Part shown: one piece after another, positions 20,812 to 31,868 of the stretch
How the letters are laid out: each line of letters begins with the position of its first letter
How positions within the stretch are numbered: the first letter of the stretch is position 1
Assembly: GCA_023897205.1 (NCBI GenBank)
Contig: JAHWDD010000003.1
Coordinates: forward strand, 2,855,665 to 2,919,664
Reading direction: 5' to 3'
DNA from: Exophiala sp. HKRS030
Lineage: Eukaryota > Ascomycota > Eurotiomycetes > Chaetothyriales > Herpotrichiellaceae
DNA length: 64,000 nt
Notes under the pieces: model-generated
The model's input: the letters and a program-made list of their open reading frames with translations, nothing else
Database searches by the model: none
What the model was told of the DNA's origin: nothing
Position numbers and translations under genes: made by a program

Positions 20812-22718
20812 ATGGTCCTCTTTGAACGGGTACGCCGCTTTGCGGCAGGTGAAAAGGGTGTCGATGACCAGGCTACCACGTCTGGTTCCGATGCACAACA
20901 TAACTTCATCGCCGATGGTGATCTCAAGTATGCCATCGAGCAAAGTGGCAACGGGTCTGGTCCAACCTACCAGGAGGCTAGTGGTGCTCCTGTCGAAACC
21001 CATTCACCATTGGGTTATGCTGTTGGACCGATTACCATCATGTTCTTGAACATCAGCAAAATGATTGGAACTGGTGTTTATTCGACCCGTAAGTATTGTT
21101 TGGTACTATCTTGAGGTCTCGAGGCTCACGGATTTCTAGCTGCTGCCGTTTTGACCGGTGTTGGATCTGTCGGTCTTGCGATGTTCTACTGGACATTGGG
21201 TTCTGTCATCGCCATCAGCTCTCTAGCAGTGTACCTAGAGTATGCAGCTTACTTCTCCAACCGCTCTGGATCTGAAGTCGTTTACCTCGAACAAGCATAT
21301 CCTCGACCTCGATACCTGTTTCCGACAGCCTTTGCCGTGCAATCGGTCATCCTGTCTTTCAGCTCTGGAAACTCCATTGTACTGTCGCGGTATCTTTTCC
21401 GAGTCAATGGCCACGTACCGACCGATTGGGAACTTAAGGGGGTGGCTGTCGCTGGTTATACTGTCGCTGTCCTTCTACTTGTCTTCAGCACGAAATTTGG
21501 ATACTATCTATCCAACGGCATTGGAATAATCAAGCTTCTTACCTTGATTTTCATTAGTATCACTGGTTTGGTGGTTCTGGGAGGTCACACTCGAGTCCAA
21601 AATCCAACAGTAAACTTCCATGATGCATTTGAGGGTACTTCCAACGCACCTTATGGCCTTACCAACGCTTTGGTCAAGATCATCTTCTCATATGCGGGCT
21701 ACGAAAATGCGTTCAATGTTGTGAACGAGGTCAAGGTGAGCACTAGTTAAAGACAGACTTTGACAATTCCAGATGCTAATGGAGGCCACAGAACCCTGTC
21801 AGGACAATCAGGAACAACGCGACTATTTCCCTTTTGATTGTGACTGTGTTGTATATCTTGGCGAACATTGCATACTTTGCCGCAGTACCAAAGGACCAGT
21901 TGAAAGCTTCCAAGCAAATTGCTGCCAGTTTGTTCTTTGAGAAAGTCTTTGGCTCAAGCAGCGCAGTCAAGGGTCTTAACATCCTCATTGCATTGAGCTC
22001 CTTCGGCAATCTCATTACCGTGCTAATCGGCCAGTCTCGTCTTATCCGAGAGTGCGGCAGACAGGGAGTCCTCCCTTGGCCCCGATTCTGGGCTTCGACA
22101 AAACCATTCGATACTCCTCTAGGACCATATCTCGTCAAGTGGACCGTCACAATCATCATGATTCTCGCTCCTCCCGCGGGTGACGCCTTCAACTTCATTG
22201 TCAACCTACAATCTTATCCCTCGGCTGCATTCAACGTTGCCATGGCAGCTGGTCTCTACCTTGTCCGCTATCGCCGCCACAAGGTCAATCTTCCTCGCGG
22301 TGAATTCAAAGCCTGGGATGTCGCCGTGGTGTTCAACATCCTCGCCAACCTGTACATTCTGATCATGCCGTGGTACCCACCACCAGGAGGCCGCAACGGT
22401 GGCGATGTCAGCTTCTGGTACGGCACTTACATTGTTGTCGGAATTGCAATTTTGGTCGTATGTGGCATTTACTACTGGCTATGGATCTTTGTTATCCCGC
22501 AATGGCGAGGATATCGCATTCGTCAAGAGACTCTCGTGCTCGATGGTGGAGCCAACACTCACAAGCTCGTCAAAGTGCCAGTTGCGAAACTCGAGGAATG
22601 GGATGCAACCCACGATCCTCTCGGTCGACGTATCACCGATGCCAATTCGCTACAAGATGGTGCAAGTGGCAGTGATGAAGATCAGGGCAAGACCATTTAC
22701 AACGAACCCAAGGTCTAA
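20812..22718 (+). CDS. MUP1-type high-affinity methionine/amino acid permease
   Basis: A 599-aa plasma-membrane permease of the APC superfamily. Exons are 20812-21088, 21140-21735 and 21792-22718, with introns of 51 and 56 nt, and the frames join exactly. The cytosolic N-terminus of about 75 residues is followed by TM1 with GPITIMFLNISKMIGTGVYS; the unwound GTGVY segment is where substrate binds in this fold. About twelve hydrophobic segments follow, with the Mup1-family hallmarks SGSEVVYLEQAYPRPRYL, AGYENAFNVVNEVKNPVRT and a long C-terminal tail. Mup1 relatives take up methionine and some cysteine; paralogues may differ. The gene lies 785 bases after the TauD-type dioxygenase on the same strand. 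Confidence 0.88.
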
Positions 22719-25465
22719 AGCAATCGCTAGTATAGCCTTGAGAGGCGGTCGTGGCAAGAACTAATGACGGATGCACGCTGCAGGGACTTCTATAGCCGTA
22801 ATAGCAGAGAAAAATCAGATATCACGTCAAAACAATAGCCACATCATAATCCAGCCCTCATTTCCTCATAACGTGAGTAAATGGATTCAATGTCAGGCAG
22901 AGCTAGAGCCATGCCAGCTGTCGCCGCCCATATTCGACCTCCCTGTCCATCTCAACCTCCTACGTAGCAGCGTACATCATCAACATTACAGCAGAGCTCC
23001 TCGGAAGTAAGCCGCCATGGTGGCTGCTCGCTTACTTTCGGATCAGGTGCTTCATGCGCAGTAGCCCCCTTGCAACCGTAAAAGCTGTCCATGCACTTGA
23101 CCAGGTCTTGACCTCAAAATCCGAGGTACAGCACTCCATCTCAGCCACGTATGACCCCATACTTGCGCGTGGTGCAAAATTCCTGCGTTCGAGAGTGAGG
23201 CTGCAGGTTAACCCCCATGTCATTACCTACAAGAATCTCGAGAAGTGACATGTTCCAAACACAGTCCAACGCCCACCATGGTGCCTTCCCCTGAAGGCTA
23301 ACTAGGTAAATGCTCAGCTCGCCGTTTTGAGAGTCCATTTCTCACCAGAAATAATAGTAATCGAGCTCTGTACGGTGGATGGGCGGCCAAAGTTGGAGCC
23401 ATGCCCCGACTCTCAGGATGGTCTTGGTAAGCCGTTCTTGAGGCATCGTGAACGCCGAGGACTTCATCACCAAGGGTCAAGTAGGGCTGTTGAAATCACG
23501 TCATCGCCCAGGATGCGATGAGGCGAGATGCATGGCCTTGCATCGAGGACTTCGAGGTGACAATAATGATCCCTTCGGCTAGGGGAAGGCTGCCCGACAA
23601 CGGGTCGCACTGACAAAAACGGGATAGTTCTCCGATTAGTTTAGGGGCAAGTGGGTAGCACGCGATCATCCGCTGACTTAGCTAACGCAAAACTTAGCTA
23701 CTGGGAGGATCAGCGTCGTAGGAATGGATCTCTTGTTGGCCGGCTCGTGGGCCCCGGGGGACTTCCGGATGGAGTGTTCATGCTGTGCTGTTTTCTCGCG
23801 TGCTCCATGGCTCGGCGTAAGGCGCTGTTACCGGGATAGCGAGAATGCTTTTAGCGACAATCGTCGAGTCCACGAGATGGGATTTGTGTACAACCTGTTC
23901 GTTCTCGCTCACCGCTGCTAGAGATGAAAGGAGCATCTCAACACTCACCCACCACAAAATGCACGTACGGAAGAGATCTGGGTGGTGGCACGATCAAGCG
24001 GATGCATTCTCCTGGCGTGGGAGTGAACATCAGTGATCCTACGGTAGCTCTCGTTCTGGTCAAGGCAGTTGCTACTCGTTGGCACAGGGGAGGACGAGAG
24101 GTGAAATACAACTAGCAGCTACGTGATAGCGAAGAGCAGAGCTCTCAGGTCTTCTCTAACTGGATCTGGCCGAGTTTGTCCATTTTCGCCTTCGACCTTT
24201 GTGTTTGCGAGGGCACTCCCAAGCTGCCTCGCCTTTCAACATTGTTCTAACAGCTTGCAACAGATGGTGACATGAAAGCCTTGAGCCACCTCTAGCTGAA
24301 GAGCGATCATCGAAATATGCTAGTGCTTAGGTATCCGTTCATTTCCTATTTAAGTCGGTGTCTGTCCCTCTACCTACATCCAGATGTCCTCGAAGTATCA
24401 GATCATTCAACTGTTGATACTCCAGACCCGTCTCCAACTTTCTCTAAAATCGGTCTTTTTCCTCTCGAAGACAAAATTGTCGGTGCATCGAAAACAACGG
24501 AAGCTGCACGCTCGAAGCCATGGCAGAGAGCATCAGAGCCTCCCGACGAAACTCCTGGGAAACAAGGTTAGTTAGCACAACGACGTGAGGGAATCACTGA
24601 GGTTGGTAACAACCATTCTTGTGCTGAGTTCAGATCAAGAAGAGAACTTGTCTCATCCGAAGACATTGCCATACTCTCAAAGTGTATCTTCTGGGGAACT
24701 GCACCATATTTCTTAACAGCGAATTAGTCTTAATCGGAGACTGTGGAAGACCCCGCCCATGAAAACTGGTTTCCGACTCAACAGACAATTCATTGTCTTG
24801 TGGTTCATCATTAACGCCATAGCATTTACTCTATCGGTCCTCCTATTTCCTCCAAGGCCAGAACTTGTCCACATATTCATCGTCAGAGCTCTTATTGTCG
24901 AGAAGCTTCAAGTTTTGTGCGCGCACAATGCTCGAATCGTCATTGGTCAGGTATTTTTCAGTACAGGAGTCTTGCAGTCCCCGTTCATCTACTATGTATA
25001 TGCCACTGTTGATTTGGTTGGAGGTCTTTTATCAGTTGGCACCCCTTTGTTCTCGAAGGTATGATACGCGTGCAATTCAGCCATGGTGTCCGGCAAACCG
25101 TAAACTGCGAGAAATGCGATGGCAAAGAGGTTACAGAACCGGGGAGTGTAGGAAGTGCAAATTTGTGGCAATGGCCAACTATTTACCACAGCTGCTGAGG
25201 TGAGGTCGTACTGTGGAAGCGACTACAGTACCACGATGACTTACCATAGTGTATCACGGATGCCATGAGACGACACCGATGCCAATCTCTGCACATGTTA
25301 GCGGCCAAGACGACTCGTCTCTGCCAAGCAAAGAAGAAAGTGGTTGAGAAAAGACTCTTCTCTTCGAATATTTAGAATGATTGGGAAACAACCTCGGATG
25401 GATGAGTAAATAACTCCCAGAGGTAAGGGTCTTGCTTTGTCATTGTCCATTTTGCGACGCAATTC
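22719..25465. other. Gene-poor region after the permease
   Basis: About 2.7 kb without a convincing gene. Open frames are below 105 codons and none is recognised. One, at 24,759-25,064, has an ATG and two hydrophobic stretches. It could be a remnant of a membrane-protein gene, but there is nothing to support it. No terminal repeats or transposase motifs were seen. Confidence 0.5.
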
Positions 25466-25945
25466 ATGGCCATGAATTCAAGGGAGATTCTTTCGACAAG
25501 GCAAGCATTCGAATCTCTGTGCATTGTTAATCCCCTTCAACAACGAGCCACTCGTTATTACCAGCATACTTTCCCATTTGAAGAAGTCTCGCGTATCATT
25601 TCCTACGAAATTGAGAAGCAGTATTTTGCATTCATAACTGCTGGCGTTGAAATGAATGCTGAAGATCGCAGTCAATATCATCTCATCAAATATGGGAATC
25701 GACTTAAACCTGATGAGGATGTTTTTAAGAAATACCCGTTCGACGAAATGACTCTGCATTTCAAGACAACCCTAATGCAACACAGCGAAAAGATCCGTAC
25801 CATCATCGCAGACATCTTCCAACGACACCATCTTCCTCCGGTCTTGACGGCAGCCTTGTTAGGCCTTACCTTCGAGCCAACATGGCAGGGCAAGGCCAGT
25901 ATCAGCATTTTATTTCGAAGTTCATACTGCGCAAGTACGACGTAA
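25466..25945 (+). CDS. Unidentified 159-codon ORF
   Basis: An ATG-started open frame encoding 159 residues with a fairly natural composition: mixed helices, many charged residues, no signal peptide. I do not recognise it. Its last 20 codons overlap the DUF4238-like ORF in another frame, so at least one of the two must be incomplete or non-coding. It may be a relic of a larger gene. No introns could be proposed that join it to the next frame. Confidence 0.3.
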   Translation: MAMNSREILSTRQAFESLCIVNPLQQRATRYYQHTFPFEEVSRIISYEIEKQYFAFITAGVEMNAEDRSQYHLIKYGNRLKPDEDVFKKYPFDEMTLHFKTTLMQHSEKIRTIIADIFQRHHLPPVLTAALLGLTFEPTWQGKASISILFRSSYCASTT

Positions 25946-26580
25946 AATACGAGGAACCTGATCACGTAGCCTATCGAGCCAATCCCAAGTACCACAGAGA
26001 CGAAAAGTCGGCTGAAAAGGCATGGGAGAAAAGGAAGAAGGCCATACAGAAGATGCCTTTCGTCAAAACCGTGGTCTTCGAGGGGATTTCGAAAAGCAAT
26101 GCATCTCCAGAGATGGTTGAAGAGCGCAGAGCTCGCAGAGACTAGCGCAAAATCGAGAAAGAGAGAAAATGGGAATTGAAGATGGACAAGCCTCCATCAG
26201 ATACCGTGCCAAGCGCCGAATCATTCGAATTCGGGGATGGAGAGATGAAGGTGAGTGTGACCATGCAAGGCGTAATGAAGTCACTCCAGCTCTGCCTTAA
26301 GGAGGCATCAGGGGAAGCCTCGAAACTCGCAATTGCAATATGATTTGTGGACCGATTGACATGATTGGAAACGCATACCGAGAAGAAAACCGAGGACACA
26401 GACAGGCTGAAGAAGGTAGCGCAATATGACATGGAGGTGTCGACGGCGCGGGCCACCAACACCAAAATAAAGTGCCCACCATGTTGGACACGCCATGGGG
26501 ATTCACCTAGCCCATTCTCCACAAAGGTGCCGGGAGTGAGAGGTCTTACGAAACGTCTTTGCGAAGGAGCTAGGGTTTGA
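25882..26580 (+). pseudogene. DUF4238-like fragment, broken
   Basis: The frame starting at 25,882 begins MAGQGQYQHFISKFILRKYD. This resembles the N-terminus of fungal DUF4238 proteins as I remember them (QYQHFIP.F.LRNF). It runs for 87 codons and meets a stop at 26,143. The same frame then stays open for about 65 more codons with a similar Lys/Glu-rich style, up to a TGA near 26,342. An overlapping frame continues to 26,580. Full-length DUF4238 proteins in fungi run to several hundred residues, so this is a truncated or decayed copy. The family's function is unknown. Assignment rests on one motif. Confidence 0.4.
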
Positions 26581-27265
26581 GAACCTCTAGATCCCCATAC
26601 TAGTCCTCGTCGACGGCAGTGTAAAGTTGCCATACTTCACCTGATACATTCTAAATTTACCTTCTCGAGTCAGCCTTTTTAATTCTCCACTAATCCAAGA
26701 ATCTACTCCACTTCTAACCGTGGCCTCTAAGACTCTCTAATCATTGATCTTCTCGTTATCCACACCCACTGACCAAGCCTTGTTTGCTTCATTAAGCACA
26801 CATGTATGCAAACTTAGTAGACTCCATCTACTACACCTTAACTAGCCTCCTGGAGGTAAAGGCGCCTTCTCATACCACTGTACAAGTACAGCTATCTCTA
26901 CTAACGCCTGATTTGTAGCGCTGGACCCTATGTTATTTGGCCCCAACCTCGCCTTGCCAACCTGATTTTCTCAAACATCGCTTACCCAGATGGAGGAATG
27001 CTCGCCTCGCCTCAGCAGTTAGCGAAACGAAAGCTATCGATAAGCAAAAAGGCCTGCCGGTATCAGGTTGATGTCAACTGAGTGGCCTATGGACTCGCTT
27101 GGAGCTTGGCGCTGCAAAGCTCAAACATGGAACGTCAGACCATTAGTTCTGTCGCTTGGCTGACCAGTTCAGCAGAGGGCGGAGCTACAAGTATGAAAGA
27201 CTCGCTGATAAAGTACATTCATCTCGACTTTTGGCTTTTACCTGTGGCGAGACCAGTCCAACACG
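26581..27265. other. Upstream region of the first Pth11-type gene
   Basis: About 685 bases of non-coding sequence. The only plus-strand open frame is a shadow of the next gene. No regulatory motif is obvious. Confidence 0.45.
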
Positions 27266-28387
27266 ATGCTGAGCGTCAGAGAGACTGGGTTGAATACAGC
27301 CCAAGCCCGCAGCGTGCGGGCGGATCTATATGGTCTCGTTATTCCATTCCTGGTGTTGGCCTGCCTCTGTATCTCAGCGCGCATGTATGTGCGCATCAAG
27401 GCTGGGAATTACGGCATAGAAGACTGGTGTCTCGTAGCTGGACTGGTACGCTGCCCAATCCCATGTCCTGCCGTGTCGTACTGACTATATGTTTCAGGTG
27501 TTTATGATGCTGAAGGCAGCGATGATATTCGTTAGTAAGTTAGCGGTCAAATAGTTCTACCGATCCTGACAATGATAGTGATTGAAAACGGCTTGGGTCT
27601 AGACGCGGAGAACCTACAGCCTTCAAATATCGAGACAATCGGGAAGGCACTTTATGCGTCTGTTATTGAGTATTGGTGTGTGATACAGCTACTCCTTTGA
27701 TACGAAAGGTTAATCTATTCCAGTCTCGGTATTGCCCTCGTCAAGCTCTCTATGTTGATCATGTATCGCCGCATCTTCGACACACGCATTATGCGCATCT
27801 CAGTCAACATTGTTGGAACCGCCAACGCAATCTGGGTCTTACTTCTCATTGGACTTGCCGTGTTTCAGTGTATACCTGTTCAACGCGCCTGGAACCGAAA
27901 CTTGCCAGGAAGATGCCTCGACACAAAAGCACTCTTCATTGGGAACGCTGTACCCCACATTGTGATCGACCTTGTCATGGTCGCTATGCCCATCCATCCC
28001 GTGTCGAAGCTCCGATTACCGCTTTCGCAGCGCATCGCTCTGATTGGCATATTCATGCTAGGTGGCATTGTCTGTATTGTCAGCATGTACCGGGTGACGA
28101 CCCTCGCAACAATAGATGGTACAAACCTGGCATTAACCCTTCGGCGTCCTGCGGTACTTGGAAATGTAGAGATGGCGACAGCCGTGATTTCAGCCAGTCT
28201 ACCAACACTGCGTCCACTGTACTCAGCTTTCATGGGTGCTATTGGTCTCAGCAAGGAAAATGGTGCAGACCAGTTAAGCCCATGGGTGAAGGCCGCAGCC
28301 GCAGCTCGACACCAACGTCGATCAAATCAAGGGTTCAACATAATGAGGGATTCATCGTCATCGGGATACATGATGGCCCAAGTCTAG
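27266..28387 (+). CDS. Fungal rhodopsin-like (SAT4/Pth11-type) seven-TM membrane protein
   Basis: A 325-aa integral membrane protein of the fungal rhodopsin-domain family, which includes Pth11-type receptors and SAT4-like proteins. Exons are 27266-27445, 27498-27534, 27579-27675 and 27724-28387 (introns of 52, 44 and 48 nt), and the frames join exactly. The typical landmarks are present: a first helix ending in ISARMYVRI, NYGIEDWCLVAG, a loop GLGLDAENLQP, GIALVKLSMLIMYRRIF, and CIPVQRAWNRNLPGRCLD with the paired Cys loop. The last helix is followed by a short basic Ser-rich tail. There is no CFEM domain at the N-terminus. Ligand and partner are unknown. The tiny 37-nt second exon is the weakest part of the model. 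Confidence 0.82.
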
Positions 28388-28899
28388 CCTCAAAACCGTT
28401 GCCTCAGCTGCCAGCAACAGGATAAAAGACCGATGATGGAGTCCTTATCATTCCTTTGGATGCCATCCACGTGAGACTCGATGTGGATATGGAAAGCGCA
28501 GAGCCAGCTCCGGAGTGACCGCATCCCAGCGAACTGAGGGCGTGGAAAGGGAGTGGTAAGGCCGGGTTTCACCATGGTGCGGAACGGCCACGAAAATGAC
28601 GAATGAAACGAAGTCTGAAGACGACGGGACAGATCGATCTGTTCTTTTACGAGTCGGTAGTGCACGGATAAAACAAGCATCGCGGAGCTCTCTGAAGCGA
28701 TCAATCTTATGTGCTGTGACTACTAGGAATGCACAGTGTTTTGCCATAGGAATTTGAGGCAGCAGCGCAGGGGCAGGGGTTGACCAAGTTCAGTGAGGGT
28801 TAGCTACGACAGACGTCTAGCTGGGAGGCAGGTTTAATCGATCCCTGGAGGAGCTGGATTAGGCTCCAATCTCAGGGTTGTAAATCGGGCTCCTAATTG
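28388..28899. other. Intergenic
   Basis: Nothing is recognised. Two minus-strand open frames overlap here but lack homology and lie over the 3' UTR of the preceding gene. Confidence 0.45.
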
Positions 28900-29481
28900 T
28901 CAATCAACCCCCTCACAAAATAGAGGTTCTAACCTCAGAATTCGGAGGTATTTCATTGCGGTTCGATAGGAATATGTGCACACGGCGTCAAACCAGAGGG
29001 TGCGTGAGGAAGAGCCGTAACGCATGTACCGCAATGCTGAAGCGAGGTTTTGACGTATCGTGAGCGTCTTGGACGCAACATGCCCGTTTGCGTGTGCGGC
29101 ATGCACAACCACTGCGGACTTCGGATCTTTTCCCGAGCCCTAGACATACGACAGCGCCTCAAACTTTGGAGAATAGTCCACAGCAATTGAATCAGTGCTA
29201 CCGGCTTGGTATCCAGCAGGTACAGGTGATTTTGGATAGTCGTACGTTGCATAGTTTAAATCTGCATATGTGAAGACGTAGCGGTCTTCCAGGTTGATAT
29301 ACGCTCTCCAGTTCGGTGGTAAACTCCGTTGGACCTCTTTCTTTGTCAACCTATTGAGACTCTTACGATCTGGAATGGGGAATGGGACATGTTCAATGCT
29401 AAATTTGATCGGTTCGTGGAATTCTCCGGGAAGCAAGGTTAGTAGTTGAATGTGAGGAGCGGTCAGTATCGAATGGCTCAT
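28900..29481 (-). pseudogene. HET-domain gene, N-terminal half only, with premature stop
   Basis: The minus strand encodes the opening of a heterokaryon-incompatibility (HET) protein. It starts at the ATG at 29481 (MSHSILTAPHIQLLTLLPGE), passes a WW-like insert LPPNWRAYINLEDRYVF at about 29,230-29,330, and reaches FEALSYV. There the universal Trp of EALSYVWG is replaced by TAG (29140-29142). The same frame then continues as GSGKDPKSAVVV, TIRQNLASALRYMRY and LWFDAVC (28978-28989). After DAVC the homology stops and the frame ends near 28900. HET proteins trigger cell death on fusion of unlike strains. This copy lacks everything after the first third of the domain and cannot work. The open frame extends upstream to 29754, probably by chance. 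Confidence 0.82.
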
Positions 29482-30679
29482 ATTCGTAAGAATCCATATG
29501 GAATACTCTGTCAAGCTGTCAAAAATTACCATTGTGCGAGGATCATCCTGTGATATCAGGTGATACAATAAAATTTCGTCACTCGAGCGTATGAGAGAAA
29601 CGAGGAAAGGAGAGTCGGAAAAGAGAACCAAGTCCAACGCACCGCGCAAGGCTGGCACAAGAACCGGGCAACTCGCAAATGCTGATAGTGTGGGGGCTAT
29701 GTTTGGCCACGACAGCGCCCCACGACGAAGAGGGGTCCTTGACAGAAACTCCATCGGGTTTTTGCCTTGAGTGTCTGATATTGTTCTTCATACATAGTTG
29801 AAGCTGTAGCAGGGTATAGGGGCCATTAGCTTACCGTACCGCCGATTAATCACGCGCTTATCGGATAAAACTCCAGCGAACTTTCATCAAGAAGAATACA
29901 CTGTGGCGTGGCGGCACGGACGTGGAAACAAGTGGTAAATTTGCATCGCTTTCGTGAAGCTGGACGTGCGCCGATTTCCAAGACTCTGACTTCCAGAAAG
30001 AAATGTTGATACATCACAAGTCACATTAGGCCAAGATGGTAGAGCTTGCCCCAACTCGCCCCGTATGGGGTCTATGTGATGTTCGCTATGGCCATCAACT
30101 TTAGTATCCAAGCGAGATGTTGGGCTGCTTCAATTATTGCTCAAAGTTGCGCCAAGGTGATTTGAGACTTCGACTCCGTCCAATTGATCATGGAAACATT
30201 TGAGGAGGCGTCATGCTGGCGAATGGGAAATTCGACTCAGATGCCTGTTGACGATGTGCAACAAGTTAATCGCGATCGAAAGGAAATGTGTCTCTGCATA
30301 GCTGAAAGAATCGGGGAATTTCACTCGCAGGCTATTCTCCAGAAAAGAGACCGGAATGGCTCAAAGCATGAATAGGCGGATCCAGGTTAAGATTCTTCGG
30401 GTGAGGGAGCCATAGGAAATTCCGACCTTGAGATACTAATCTGAAGGTATTGACCAACAGGAGTAGTAGAGAGGCCGCACCTCTAATCTACCCTGTGTTC
30501 AATGTCCTCCACGAATCCAGCATTGAGCTTGTTACGACATCAGGCCCTTGTCATCCTTGTAACCGATTTAAGATCCAGTCATAGTACCCAAGTCGATGCT
30601 TTGCGCCGTAAACGACATGGACAAGCTCAGGCGAGGTAGATCTCCAAATGACGAGACTTCTCGTCAAAGATAGACTCCC
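29482..30679. other. Between two HET pseudogenes
   Basis: About 1.2 kb. The part to 29,754 is open in the frame of the downstream HET remnant but has no recognisable homology. The rest holds only short open frames. Confidence 0.45.
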
Positions 30680-31868
30680 TCATGATTGAGAAGCCGATGC
30701 GCCTGAACAAGGGGAATCCCTGATGTAGTGGAGAAGGACCACCGAGCTAACGAACAGCTTGCCCTCGTCCCTGCTGGGCATGTTGCCCATCAACTCGAAG
30801 CAGACGACAGCAGTGGCTCCGCCACGTTCGGCAGATAGGATCTCGACAATGTCGTCTTCAGTGTCCATCTGGATGTATGAACGTTGCTGATCGTCGTTGG
30901 CATTGTCGCTGTCGTCGTCGGACGCAGTCACTCCGTCATCTTTTCTGTTGTCGCAGATGATGAGCTCCATCCTGCCTATCCTGTCAGGCTTATGGGAGGC
31001 AATGAGCGCTACGCCAGCGCGTCCACGCGGGCGAATTCGGGTCGAGGAAACTTTGCCATATGGAATCGCTTCATTTGCAAGACGTGTGTAGATTTCGACG
31101 ACTTCAGCTAAGGTGCGTTGGTCGGCTTCCTTGAATATGCGGGTCGGGTCGAAATACCACAGTGCGCCTCCAGTGCGCGATGCCCAGGATAAAGATGGTG
31201 CACAACAATCCTCAAAGCGTCGGCTCTGATGCGCGTCAAACGACTCCTACAGCATCTGAATCAATATCCTGTGCTCCCACGGTCTGGAGTGGTAGTTGCC
31301 CAGTTACGGTCCTAGTCTTGACGGAAGACCAGCCATAGCGGGAAGAGCATCATCGAGAAAGGAGAATTGTTTCGCAGTAAAGTCTTCGCGGAGGAAAGAT
31401 ACAAAGCCAAGAGCTGGTCTTTGGCATCATCCTGCTTCGCTGGATCCAAGCCCACAGAAGATGAGGTATGTCTGTGAAACTCCTGTGCAGATAGCGCTTT
31501 CATATGAGACCACGATGAGGTTATGCGAGCTTCATCTTTAACATGTCGTCGGACGCGATCCATTTGACTGGCGCCCCCGCATTCACAGTTAAGCCTTGTG
31601 TTGCATTCGAACTGATGTCTTCCAGGGTGCCACCGAAAAGAAGAATCCTCGACGCGAACATTCGCTCTTGGAAGCACCAAGCTCGCTTGAACCAGCCACT
31701 GGCCGTCTTGTCACCTGCCGGGTTTACAAGGTTTTCGTGGTCTGTCTTGCGACGAACCTTGACTGTGTAGCACTTCGAACCATCCTCGTCGTCTGAACCA
31801 AATTTCCAAACAATCTGCTGCGCTGTCTCTTTCTCCAAGTGGCCACGATCGGTTCCATGCAGAAACAT
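30680..31868 (-). pseudogene. HET-domain gene, C-terminal part only, frameshifted
   Basis: The minus strand carries the later part of a HET protein scattered over several frames. The first block has FKRAWCFQERMFASRILLFG at about 31,632-31,691, the RAW.FQER..S.R.L.F signature. A second frame has DDALPAMAGL (31,325-31,357), matching the usual DRLPALSGIA. A third frame begins APSLSWAS (31,178-31,201), the APSWSWAS signature. It then stays open to 30,680 through about 95 acidic, Asp-rich and hydrophobic residues. At least two frameshifts separate the blocks, and no N-terminal HET motif (EALSYVWG, ID..CI.Q) is visible upstream of 31,868. It is a decayed copy. Confidence 0.75.

Noticed and set aside
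27673..28425. 250-codon plus-strand open frame
   Set aside because: It is a frame shadow of the last exon of the Pth11-type gene; the other frame has the family motifs and transmembrane helices.
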